Source of the DNA: a bacterium SCSIO 12696
GTDB taxonomy: Bacteria; Pseudomonadota; Gammaproteobacteria; Pseudomonadales; Porticoccaceae
Direction of reading: 5' to 3'
Length of the DNA stretch: 64,000 nt
NCBI GenBank assembly: GCA_024397955.1
Contig: CP073744.1
Coordinates: forward strand, 1,798,001 to 1,862,000
The notes under the pieces were generated by a model. The model saw only the letters and a list, made by a program, of their open reading frames with translations. It did no database searches and had not been told where the DNA came from. The position numbers and the translations under genes were made by a program. Every line of letters begins with the position of its first letter. The first letter of the stretch is position 1. This document shows positions 55,670 through 64,000 of this stretch, in pieces.

Positions 55670-56533
55670 ATGCCCCGCAGTATGACCGCCTTTGCCCGCC
55701 AGTCCGCCCAATACGATTGGGGCAACATCACTTGGGAGATTCGCTCCGTTAACCACCGTCACTTGGAACTCGATATACGTTTGCCAGAGACGGTTCGCGA
55801 GTTGGAGATGGCGCTTCGAGAACAGGCCCGAAAGCAGCTGCACAGGGGTAAGGTGGGCTGCTACTTGCAGCTACAACTGGAAAATAACAATCAATCGGTG
55901 GATCTCAACCTGGATCTGGCCAAGCGTTATATAGATGCCAGCCAACAGATCGGCGCCTTGATGGGCAACCCCGCTCAAGTATCTCCCCTCGACGTGCTGT
56001 GCCACCCCGGCGTACTTCGAGAACCGGAAGTGGATGCCGAGCAGTTAAAACAAGCCGTCAAAGAATTGTTTGGTCAAGCTCTGGAACAGCTAGGTAACGT
56101 GCGAGAGCGTGAAGGCGAAAAGCTAAAAGCCATGGTGGAGCAGCGTTTAAACAGCATTGGCGAAGAAGTGAGCACTGTGCGCACTCGCCTTCCGGAGTTG
56201 ATGGCCGCTCAACGGGAGAAAATTCTCAATCGCCTGGGGGAACTGAAAGGGGAGCTGGACAACGACCGGATTGAGCAAGAGCTAGTGCACTTAGCCCAAA
56301 AGGCCGATGTGGATGAAGAGCTGGATCGCCTGGAAGCTCACCTGGGAGAAATCCGCCATATTCTTACCCGTTCGGGGCAAGTCGGGCGACGCTTGGACTT
56401 TTTGATGCAGGAGCTCAACCGAGAAGCCAACACTCTATCATCAAAATCCACCGCCACCGACACCACCAATTCCGCTGTAGAATTGAAGGTTCTGATTGAG
56501 CAGATGCGCGAGCAGATTCAAAATATTGAATGA
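55670..56533 (+). CDS. yicC: YicC/YloC family endoribonuclease
   Basis: The 287-aa protein begins MPRSMTAFARQSAQYDWGNI and contains WEIRSVNHRHLELDIRLPET near the N terminus, with a C-terminal DUF1732 domain (ITRSGQVGRRLDFLMQELNR, EANTLSSK). E. coli YicC is an endoribonuclease acting on small RNAs. It precedes gmk in the usual order, although an extra hydrolase gene now lies between. Length is typical. Confidence 0.94.
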   Translation: MPRSMTAFARQSAQYDWGNITWEIRSVNHRHLELDIRLPETVRELEMALREQARKQLHRGKVGCYLQLQLENNNQSVDLNLDLAKRYIDASQQIGALMGNPAQVSPLDVLCHPGVLREPEVDAEQLKQAVKELFGQALEQLGNVREREGEKLKAMVEQRLNSIGEEVSTVRTRLPELMAAQREKILNRLGELKGELDNDRIEQELVHLAQKADVDEELDRLEAHLGEIRHILTRSGQVGRRLDFLMQELNREANTLSSKSTATDTTNSAVELKVLIEQMREQIQNIE

Positions 56534-56619
56534 CCCGTGATACCCACCAGGTGTTACTGATACTGAACGAATACGAAGTAATACTGTCCTCCTATCGCCA
56601 ACAACGTTAAGAGGACGCA

Positions 56620-57537
56620 ATGATGATAAAACGCACTGCCGCTTTGAGTGTCTTGCTCACCGTATCACTAGCTGCTGTATCACTGGTCGCTGAAGCCCGT
56701 AAACCGGCGAAAATTGAACAAATTACCGACCACATCACCGTACTCAAAGCCGGGGGAGGCAACATCACTCTGTTCAGCGGCAGCGATGGCCTGTTTGTCG
56801 CAGATACCGGGGCTGCCCACTCCCGTGACAGAATGCTCAACGCGGTCAAATCAGTATCTGACCAACCGGTGCGTTTTGTGGTCAACACCCATTGGCATTT
56901 TGACCACGTGGGCAACAACGATGGCCTGCACACCCCCAAACACAACCACCACGCGGTGGTAATCGCCCACGAAAACGTGCGCAAACGCATGGCCGCAGGG
57001 CAGTACATACCTGGCCTCGACCGCACCACCGGGCCTGCTCCGGAAGATGCACTGCCAGTTATTACCTACACCAGTGGCTCCGATAGCGCACCGACCATCG
57101 TCCACTTCAACGGCGAAAAGGTGCAGGTTTTTGCCGTAGACCCCGCACATACAGATGGTGATTCTTTTGTGTTCTGGCCCACCTCTAATGTGATCCACAG
57201 CGGTGATCTGTTTTTTAATGGCATCTGGCCACTGATTGACGACAGCTCTGGCGGCAACATTGACGGAGTCATTAGCGCTGCTCAAAAAATGCTTGCCCTA
57301 AGCGACAATAATACCCAGATCGTTCCCGGCCACGGCCCTGTCGCCAGCAAAGCCGATTTGCAACACTACCTGAACATGCTCAACGCGGTGGCTCAGAGAG
57401 TAAAGGCCGCCAAAGCGCAGAATAAAACCCTGAAAGGCTGGCTGGCTGAAAACCCGCTGCAAGACATGGAAGAAGAATGGGGCGATGGTTTCCTATCCAC
57501 CGTGCGCTTTATCGGCGCGGTATGGCGTGGGTTATAA
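56620..57537 (+). CDS. Secreted metallo-beta-lactamase-fold hydrolase
   Basis: The 305-aa protein has a signal peptide (residues 1-26, ending VAEA) and the MBL metal motif NTHWHFDHVGNNDGL (H-x-H-x-D-H), further ligands in VDPAHTDGDSF and IVPGHGPVASK. All zinc ligands are present. It resembles periplasmic MBL proteins of unassigned substrate; beta-lactamase activity is possible but not implied. It has GAGG upstream of the ATG and sits between yicC and gmk, which are usually adjacent. Confidence 0.88.
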   Translation: MMIKRTAALSVLLTVSLAAVSLVAEARKPAKIEQITDHITVLKAGGGNITLFSGSDGLFVADTGAAHSRDRMLNAVKSVSDQPVRFVVNTHWHFDHVGNNDGLHTPKHNHHAVVIAHENVRKRMAAGQYIPGLDRTTGPAPEDALPVITYTSGSDSAPTIVHFNGEKVQVFAVDPAHTDGDSFVFWPTSNVIHSGDLFFNGIWPLIDDSSGGNIDGVISAAQKMLALSDNNTQIVPGHGPVASKADLQHYLNMLNAVAQRVKAAKAQNKTLKGWLAENPLQDMEEEWGDGFLSTVRFIGAVWRGL

Positions 57538-57656
57538 ACCAACGTTTTCACCACACGACTGGTTGTTGTTTGTGCCCTGCTCTGAAAAACAGAACAGGGC
57601 ACTTTGATATGATGAGCGCGTCGATTATATTGCCCTCAATTCCTACCACCGACTGA

Positions 57657-58301
<645 letters not shown>

Positions 58302-58307
58302 CCGCGA

Positions 58308-59192
58308 TCACAAATACTTATCTTTTATATACCCCAGCACCTGCTCCAACGCCGGGATGCCCGTGGCCGAGACAAACCGTTCCAATTGCGGGGTTTTATT
58401 GATTTCCCACACCTTCAAACCATCATCGGTTTGGACAATATCCACCCCGGCGAAATCGATGCCCGCCTTGCTGCTGGCCAGCAGCGCCAGCTGTCGTTCT
58501 TGATCGGAAAGCTGGGTGTGCTCCAACACCGCATCGTAGGATGTGTTGGCAAAACCATCTGCAGAGCTGCGGGTCATCGCACCAATCACCTGGCTTTCAA
58601 AAACAATAACGCGAATATCCCCCTCATTGGCAATAAACTGTTGCAGGATATGCACATCAAATGGCGCTTCTGCCAGCTTAGTGTTGAGCTCTGCTTCCGT
58701 GCGAATTAGCCATACTGCATCACCCCTGGCGCCAGCACGCTTTACCACCAAGGGGAAGCCCAGCTGATTCATAATCATGTCCCGGTGTAGGTCAAAGGAG
58801 TATGGCCTGCAAATATAGGACTGAGGAAAAGGTATTCCCTGCTTTGTCAGCCGTAACAACTGGGAAAACTTAATGTCTGGCTCCGTATGCAAACGATTGC
58901 AAGGGTCCGAAAAAGGGGCCTGGTGCTGAGTCAAAAACTCCGCCAGCAAGTAACAGTAATAACTGTCTTCCGACTTTTTTCGAATAAAGAAGTAGCCATC
59001 TGAAGGGTCGATTCTCTGATTATTTCGATATAGATAGGTCTCTTTGCCATCTGTAAAGAAGACACATTCTTTGAGGTCAATGTAGTCATGGGGGATACCC
59101 AGTTTAAGTGCCGCTGTAGCAAACTTGCCGCGAAAGTACGCCTCTGCACCATTCACAAGATATATCGTTTTGCTCATAGACTTTTTGTTCAT
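58308..59192 (-). CDS. RimK-like ATP-grasp ligase
   Basis: The 294-aa protein shows an ATP-grasp core: FPLVVKRAGARGDAVWLI (ATP-binding Lys), VHILQQFIANEGDIRVIVF, and the metal site FAGVDIVQTDDGLKVWEINK followed by TPQLERF. The relatives join a carboxylate to an amino group, as RimK and glutathione synthetase do. Substrates cannot be named. It lies alone and reversed between gmk and rpoZ, which suggests later insertion. The start may instead be the ATG five codons later. Confidence 0.82.
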   Translation of the reverse strand: MNKKSMSKTIYLVNGAEAYFRGKFATAALKLGIPHDYIDLKECVFFTDGKETYLYRNNQRIDPSDGYFFIRKKSEDSYYCYLLAEFLTQHQAPFSDPCNRLHTEPDIKFSQLLRLTKQGIPFPQSYICRPYSFDLHRDMIMNQLGFPLVVKRAGARGDAVWLIRTEAELNTKLAEAPFDVHILQQFIANEGDIRVIVFESQVIGAMTRSSADGFANTSYDAVLEHTQLSDQERQLALLASSKAGIDFAGVDIVQTDDGLKVWEINKTPQLERFVSATGIPALEQVLGYIKDKYL

Positions 59193-59428
59193 GGGGAATT
59201 CTCTTGCGTATTACCCTTTCATAGGGCATCTGAAATTTTGCTGGGTTCCGCAGCAGCCCAAGGCATAGTATCAGGCTGGCCAGGGTAGCAACCGATACTC
59301 AGTGCTACTTCCAGAGTCTGTTGAAAAAAGCACATCTGGTGATTGAGTCCAAGCGGTGAAATTTTATACAATTGCCCGTTCTGCCCCCGAAAACCTGGCA
59401 GGACATGAATTTTTGACGGAAACAAGTT

Positions 59429-59725
59429 ATGGCACGTATTACTGTAGAAGATTGTCTGGATCACGTAGACAACCGTTTTGAACTGGTACTGGTTGGCGCC
59501 AAACGCGCACGCCAGATTTCTGTTGGTGGCAAAGAACCGGAAGTCGCCTGGGAAAACGACAAGCCCACAGTGGTGGCACTGCGTGAAATCGAACAGGGAA
59601 TCGTGACCTCAGACATCCTGGCCCAAGAAGATACCAGCGAAGATGACCTGCTGGCTCTGGATACACTGGCACAGGATATCGCCCAGGAAGTGGAAACCGC
59701 TGCGCCCCCTGTTGGCGACATCTAG
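59429..59725 (+). CDS. rpoZ: RNA polymerase omega subunit
   Basis: The 98-aa protein, [20 protein letters not shown] followed by [10 protein letters not shown] and [14 protein letters not shown], is a standard omega subunit. The tail is acidic, ending PPVGDI. It lies 9 nt before spoT in the usual gmk-rpoZ-spoT order. Confidence 0.97.
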   Translation: MARITVEDCLDHVDNRFELVLVGAKRARQISVGGKEPEVAWENDKPTVVALREIEQGIVTSDILAQEDTSEDDLLALDTLAQDIAQEVETAAPPVGDI

Positions 59726-59734
59726 AGTTTATCT

Positions 59735-61864
59735 ATGGAGAGTGAAGCGTTGTCGCTTATAGACCCGCTCAGCAGCAAACTCTCCTCCTACCTGGAAACC
59801 AGCCAGGTAAAAAAAGTAGTTCGCGCCTATCGCTTTGCCGAGCAGTGCCATCAAGGCCAGTATCGGCAGAGCGGCGAACCCTACATCACCCACCCTGTGG
59901 CCGTGGCCCATATCCTCGCGGATATGCATATGGACCACGAAAGTCTGATGGCTTCCCTGCTTCACGATGTCATTGAAGATACCAGCGCCACCAAAGGGCA
60001 GATCAGTCGCCGTTTTGGCAAAACCGTCGCTGAGTTGGTAGACGGTGTCAGCAAACTCACCGAAATTGAATTCTCTTCCAAAGCCGAACAGCAGGCGGAA
60101 AACTTTCAAAAGATGACCCTGGCCATGGCCAAGGATATTCGTGTGGTGTTGGTGAAGCTGGCAGACCGCCTGCACAACATGCGCACTCTGGATGTGCTAA
60201 ACCCAAAAAAGAAGCGCCGCATTGCCCGGGAAACCCTGGAAATATATGCACCCATCGCACAGCGCCTGGGTATGAACGATATCCGGGTGGAATTCGAAGA
60301 ACTCGGTTTCAATGCTCTGCATCCGCTGCGCAGCAAACGCATGCGCGAAGCTCGCAAAGCCGCCCGTGGCAACCGCACCGAACTGTTGACCGAAATCCAA
60401 CAAACCATTGAACTGGAATTGGAACGTGAAAACATCGACTGCGAAGTCAGTGGCCGGGAGAAGCACCTGTGGAGCATCTACCAGAAAATGGTGCAGAAAA
60501 AGAAATCGTTCAAAGAGATTATGGACGTATTCGCCTTCCGCATCGTGGTCGACAGCGTAGATAATTGCTACCGCACTTTAGGTTTGATTCATAACTTGTT
60601 CAAGCCGGTACCCGGAGAATTCAAAGACTATGTGGCGATTCCCAAAGCCAATGGCTATCAATCTCTACACACGGTACTGATAGGCAGGCACGGAGTGCCC
60701 ATTGAAGTACAGATTCGCACCCGCGACATGGATACCATGGCCAACTACGGCATTGCTGCTCACTGGCTGTATAAATCGAACGATGATGAAACCCCACTCA
60801 GCAACCATTCACGAGCCAGCCGCTGGGTGCAAGGGCTGCTGGAGTTGCAGCAAACCGCTGGCAACCCGATGGAATTTATCGAACACGTTAAGACTGACCT
60901 GTTCCCGGACGAAATTTACGTATTTACCCCCAAAGGCAAAATTATCGAGCTGCCCAGTGGCGCTACACCCGTAGACTTTGCCTACGCTGTACACACCGAT
61001 GTGGGTAACCGTTGCATTGCCTGCGAAGTAGACGGCCATCTGTCGTCTCTTTCCCACCCTTTGAACAGTGGCCAAAAAGTGCGGGTGATCACTGCCAAGT
61101 CCGCACAACCCAACCCCACTTGGCTCAACTTTGTGGTTACCGCCAAAGCCCGCAGTGCGGTACGCCACTTTCTCAAGAAACAAGAGCACCAGGAGTCCGT
61201 CACCCTGGGCAAAAAACTGCTGGATCGGGCCCTGGAAAACTTTGGCAGCAGCTACCCGGAAATCCGAAAATCCTGGGTAAAGCGCCTATTGAAAACCACA
61301 GAAGCACCGTCATTCGAATTCATATTGCAACAGATCGGCCTTGGGGAACGCATGGCGTTTGCGGTCGCCAATTTGATGTTGCCACCCTCAAAGCGCAAAC
61401 CGGAATTAGCCAACTCCGGAGCCCCGATTCTGCTGGATACCAGCGAGGCCATGCTGATTAGTTACGCTCGCTGCTGCCGCCCGATCCCTGGCGACCCTAT
61501 CGTTGGTCACCTCAGCTCTGGGCGTGGCATGGTGATTCACCGGGAGTCCTGCCGTAACTTAGCCGGCATTCGTGGCAACCCGGAACAGAGCATGCCGGTG
61601 AGTTGGTCGAAGGATGTACAAGGGGAATTCCCGGTAGAGTGCCATGTTGAAGTCACCACCGAACGGGGCATTGTTGCCACCCTGGCAGCTCGCATTACAG
61701 AACAAGACGCCACCATCGACCAAATTACTATCCATGAACAAAGTGTTCAGGTCAGCACTGTTAAACTGGTCCTAGGGGTCCGCGGCCGCTTGCACCTGGC
61801 CAATATTTTACGCCGTATCCGCAGCCTACACGCTGTGCGGCGCGTCACCAGAATGAAAAATTAA
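59735..61864 (+). CDS. spoT: Bifunctional (p)ppGpp synthase/hydrolase SpoT
   Basis: The 709-aa protein has an HD hydrolase domain ([23 protein letters not shown]), a synthetase domain ([20 protein letters not shown]), a TGS domain ([32 protein letters not shown]), a helical and Cys-containing region ([16 protein letters not shown]) and a C-terminal ACT domain. Intact HD residues indicate hydrolase activity. Length matches SpoT rather than RelA. GGAG lies close upstream of the ATG. Confidence 0.97.
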   Translation: MESEALSLIDPLSSKLSSYLETSQVKKVVRAYRFAEQCHQGQYRQSGEPYITHPVAVAHILADMHMDHESLMASLLHDVIEDTSATKGQISRRFGKTVAELVDGVSKLTEIEFSSKAEQQAENFQKMTLAMAKDIRVVLVKLADRLHNMRTLDVLNPKKKRRIARETLEIYAPIAQRLGMNDIRVEFEELGFNALHPLRSKRMREARKAARGNRTELLTEIQQTIELELERENIDCEVSGREKHLWSIYQKMVQKKKSFKEIMDVFAFRIVVDSVDNCYRTLGLIHNLFKPVPGEFKDYVAIPKANGYQSLHTVLIGRHGVPIEVQIRTRDMDTMANYGIAAHWLYKSNDDETPLSNHSRASRWVQGLLELQQTAGNPMEFIEHVKTDLFPDEIYVFTPKGKIIELPSGATPVDFAYAVHTDVGNRCIACEVDGHLSSLSHPLNSGQKVRVITAKSAQPNPTWLNFVVTAKARSAVRHFLKKQEHQESVTLGKKLLDRALENFGSSYPEIRKSWVKRLLKTTEAPSFEFILQQIGLGERMAFAVANLMLPPSKRKPELANSGAPILLDTSEAMLISYARCCRPIPGDPIVGHLSSGRGMVIHRESCRNLAGIRGNPEQSMPVSWSKDVQGEFPVECHVEVTTERGIVATLAARITEQDATIDQITIHEQSVQVSTVKLVLGVRGRLHLANILRRIRSLHAVRRVTRMKN

Positions 61865-61877
61865 AGGGGAAACCATC

Positions 61878-62261
61878 ATGCCCAACAGAGCCATCATCCA
61901 CACCGACAATGCCCCGGCAGCTATTGGCACCTACTCGCAAGCGGTTAAAGTGAACAACACCGTATACCTGTCCGGGCAGATTCCGCTGGTACCCGAAACC
62001 ATGGAAATGGTAGACGGGGGTTTTGACGCCCAAGTCGAGCAGGTGTTTAAAAACCTGGCAGCAGTGTGTGAAGCCTCTGGTGGTAGTCTGCAATCTCTGG
62101 TGAAACTGAATATCTTCCTCACCGACCTCAGCCACTTTGCGGCTGTGAACGAAGCCATGGGCCGCCATATCCAAGAACCCTACCCTGCACGGGCTGCAAT
62201 TGGCGTCAAGGAACTGCCCAAGGGGGCGCTGGTGGAAATGGACGGAATTTTGGTGGTTTAA
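61878..62261 (+). CDS. ridA: RidA family enamine/imine deaminase
   Basis: The 127-aa protein removes reactive enamines such as 2-aminoacrylate. It shows [39 protein letters not shown] and the substrate Arg in [25 protein letters not shown] lies 8 nt upstream of the ATG. It follows spoT by 13 nt, the common order. Confidence 0.96.
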   Translation: MPNRAIIHTDNAPAAIGTYSQAVKVNNTVYLSGQIPLVPETMEMVDGGFDAQVEQVFKNLAAVCEASGGSLQSLVKLNIFLTDLSHFAAVNEAMGRHIQEPYPARAAIGVKELPKGALVEMDGILVV

Positions 62262-62275
62262 GCAGCTAACAGGCT

Positions 62276-62833
62276 TTAACGCTGTTTGAATAAACGCGCC
62301 ACCATTTTTTCAATGGCTTTGACCATCTCCTGGGGTGGGTGGTCATGGCCTACCAACTCACTGGTTTCCGCCTCCCACAGCACCTGGCTTTTATCGCTGT
62401 TATAAACACTTAACTGCAAGGTAGCTCTGTCCAGGGTCACCTTGGCGTCGGGGTCTACTCGATTGCGTTGCAACTTGCCCTCACTGTCACGCTTCCATAC
62501 CCAACCGCCCTCAGGTTGAACAAGGTCTGCGTACTGCTCTGGACTGAACAAAATTTTGTAGTCCAGAGTTAACTGAGCTGACTGATCGTAGGGCTGACGC
62601 TGGATATTCAGGCTGCTCATCTGCCAGGCAACGGCTTCTCGCAAGATACGATCTTGCAACAACAAATCCGCATCATGGCGCCCGGTACTCGCCAGAGGTG
62701 GCCACCCCCAGCGGTAACTGTCAAAGCCAGATAGGCGCTCAAGAGAGCCTTGCACTTGATTGACTGGCGTCTGGCCACAGGCGGTCAGGAGCAAAAGTGT
62801 CAGAGCACAAAACAATCGGGAAAATACGGTCAT
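62276..62833 (-). CDS. DUF4136-like lipoprotein
   Basis: The 185-aa protein has a lipoprotein signal with the lipobox LLTACG (Cys about 19). The mature part (FDSYRWGWPPLAS, LQLSVYNSDKSQVLWEAETS, VKAIEKMVARLF at the end) fits DUF4136-type outer-membrane-associated lipoproteins. Function unknown. It ends 14 bp from the ridA stop, convergently. Confidence 0.8.
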   Translation of the reverse strand: MTVFSRLFCALTLLLLTACGQTPVNQVQGSLERLSGFDSYRWGWPPLASTGRHDADLLLQDRILREAVAWQMSSLNIQRQPYDQSAQLTLDYKILFSPEQYADLVQPEGGWVWKRDSEGKLQRNRVDPDAKVTLDRATLQLSVYNSDKSQVLWEAETSELVGHDHPPQEMVKAIEKMVARLFKQR

Positions 62834-62877
62834 AATCAGGCAAAAAAACCCATTTAAGCGTTTTTAAAGTATAGGCG

Positions 62878-63330
62878 CTAGGAAGCCGCCTGCTCATACA
62901 TCTGGTAGACCGTTTCTTCCATGCCAAGTGCCCGATAGGTTTGCTGGGCACGAAGATTATCCCGCTCCACGTACAGCCGAAAACCGCACACATCGCCACG
63001 CTCTTGCGCCAAACGCTCCACCTCCTGGTACAGCTGGCGGTATATACCCCGGCGGCGATATTCCGGGCGTACATAAACACTCTGTATCCACCAGAACAGG
63101 CCGTTGCGCCAATCACTCCATTCGCCAGTAATCATCAACGAAGCTACGACCTCGCCACTCTCTTCGGCTACCAGATAAAAACCCAGTTCCGGGCGCTGCA
63201 ACAGGTTGGCAACGCCCGCTGCCACTGTGTCGCGGGGCAGGACTTTATCTTCTGTTTCCAGCGCCATAGCGCAGTTGAATGCTACCAAGCTATCGCGATC
63301 AGCCTCAGTGGCTTCACGGATTCTAGTCAT
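62878..63330 (-). CDS. GNAT-family N-acetyltransferase
   Basis: The 150-aa protein begins MTRIREATEADRDSLVAFNC and has the acetyl-CoA loop VYVRPEYRRRGIYRQLYQEV and the C-terminal strand RLYVERDNLRAQQTYRALGM. I chose the ATG at 63330, which overlaps the previous stop by 8 nt and has GGAAG upstream. The acceptor is unknown. Confidence 0.87.
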   Translation of the reverse strand: MTRIREATEADRDSLVAFNCAMALETEDKVLPRDTVAAGVANLLQRPELGFYLVAEESGEVVASLMITGEWSDWRNGLFWWIQSVYVRPEYRRRGIYRQLYQEVERLAQERGDVCGFRLYVERDNLRAQQTYRALGMEETVYQMYEQAAS

Positions 63331-63553
63331 TTTCTTCCGGCTTAAAACGGGCAGCACTGATAATGCACCACAGGTGCAAGATGCCAGCAATAATCGCCGG
63401 AATTACCAAAAACCAGCAGGCGTATCCTGCTGTTATGAACAGAAAAAACAAAATAGCAGCGCCGAGACGCCCCTGAATCAATTGCCCCAAACCGGGAATA
63501 AACACATTACACAGGGCGGCGATGACATTGCCGCCGGAACCTTGTCCAGACAT
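63323..63553 (-). CDS. Small membrane protein, two helices
   Basis: The 76-aa protein has a Gly-rich start (MSGQGSGGNVIAAL), then two hydrophobic helices with NVFIPGLGQLIQGRLGAAIL between; the PGLGQ and G-rich turn recall TM2-type proteins. Function unknown. Its start overlaps the upstream epimerase stop (TAATG) and its end overlaps the GNAT gene, so all three form one coupled operon. Confidence 0.75.
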   Translation of the reverse strand: MSGQGSGGNVIAALCNVFIPGLGQLIQGRLGAAILFFLFITAGYACWFLVIPAIIAGILHLWCIISAARFKPEEND

Positions 63554-64000
63554 TAACTTTCCTCAAATTGTTCAATAAGCTCCCGGTAACCACTGCGGTA
63601 GCCGGTGTGCAAAAACTGATAGCCACTGTTTAACAGTTGCCGGTTGCTGCAACGCTTGCCGGTTACAGCATCACTGGTTGTCGGTGCCGGCAAACCGGGC
63701 TCGCCCAATTGCTCGTTCAAAAAATTCCGCAACTGCCACTGCTTTACCGGCTGGCAATCGCTAGCCGTGTAAAGGGGCGACAACCTATCACCACAGCGGT
63801 GCTTTTCCAACAGGTGCACCAGCACACCCGCGCAATCCTCACTGTGAATACGATTGGTCCAACCACAAGGGCTGGTAAGTGGTTTGCCGGTGCGAGCTGC
63901 GCGCAGTTGCGACTGGCGGCCCGGCCCATAGATGCCGGAAAAACGGACAATGCAATTAGGCAGATCGCTATTTTGCAGGCGCTGCTCCGCCGCTAACAAC
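63553..64000 (-). CDS. NAD-dependent epimerase/reductase (SDR), C-terminal part
   Basis: The frame is open to the window edge, so the N-terminal Rossmann part is missing. The visible 148 residues contain CIVRFSGIYGPGRQSQL, RIHSEDCAGVLVHLLEK and a C-terminal substrate domain, as in YeeZ-like extended SDR proteins. The usual YxxxK and GxxGxxG motifs would lie outside the window. Substrate unknown. Confidence 0.78.
   Translation of the reverse strand, partial: LLAAEQRLQNSDLPNCIVRFSGIYGPGRQSQLRAARTGKPLTSPCGWTNRIHSEDCAGVLVHLLEKHRCGDRLSPLYTASDCQPVKQWQLRNFLNEQLGEPGLPAPTTSDAVTGKRCSNRQLLNSGYQFLHTGYRSGYRELIEQFEES

Overview
The window reads as a chromosomal segment of a marine-type gammaproteobacterium of the Pseudomonas/Cellvibrionales kind. 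The evidence is the gene order shared with pseudomonads (AAA ATPase-coq7; osmC-crp-trpCDG-trpE-rpe; coaBC-algC-slmA-pyrE-crc-rph; yicC-gmk-rpoZ-spoT-ridA), a Vfr-like CRP, a Crc-like protein and an enterobacterial-type nrdAB-yfaE set. No rRNA, tRNA, CRISPR, phage or insertion sequence was recognised. The taxonomic placement is inference from gene content and order.

Layout. 1-1.4 kb: 3' part of an AAA ATPase gene and coq7. 1.4-3.4 kb: a LeuO-like LysR regulator diverging from two duplicated cassettes that encode four micropeptides (29-45 aa); three of these are clear paralogues, and each transcription unit is preceded by the same ~36-bp AT-rich element. 3.4-10.7 kb: OsmC-like protein, CRP, and the trp genes with rpe; a voltage-gated cation channel gene sits inside the trp run between trpE and trpG. 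10.8-15.4 kb: hpf, a four-gene membrane/hydrolase/acetyltransferase group, and a RimB-RimK fusion. 15.6-22.9 kb: GABA-type catabolism (CoA-acylating aldehyde dehydrogenase, gabT, gabD, acyl-CoA ligase, divergent guanidinobutyrase). 22.9-27.4 kb: patatin-like lipase and a probable exopolysaccharide locus (GT2 synthase, multi-membrane glycosyltransferase, XagA-like outer-membrane protein). 27.7-32 kb: nrdAB-yfaE with two NrdR boxes. 32-43 kb: housekeeping genes (mutM, exbD, rpmBG, radC, coaBC, algC, slmA, pyrE, crc, rph).

43.2-55.3 kb is an accessory island that separates rph from yicC, genes that are commonly adjacent. It encodes a TonB-dependent receptor, a secreted S9 peptidase, a peptidase E-like S51 peptidase, a DUF819 permease, a LysR regulator, a secreted alpha/beta hydrolase and, most unusually, one polypeptide that joins a complete malic enzyme module to a complete aspartate ammonia-lyase module. 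Three promoters of the island carry the same 17-bp dyad TATGCA-N5-TGCATA (one with a single mismatch), which ties the island together as one probable regulon. The inferred role is uptake and cleavage of an aspartate-containing peptide, with aspartate carried to fumarate by aspartase and malate to pyruvate by malic enzyme.

55.7-64 kb: yicC, a secreted metallo-beta-lactamase-fold hydrolase, gmk, an ATP-grasp enzyme, rpoZ, spoT, ridA, a DUF4136-like lipoprotein and small genes up to a truncated epimerase. Dispersed palindromic repeats of several families lie in intergenic gaps, including inside the trp and nrd gene runs.
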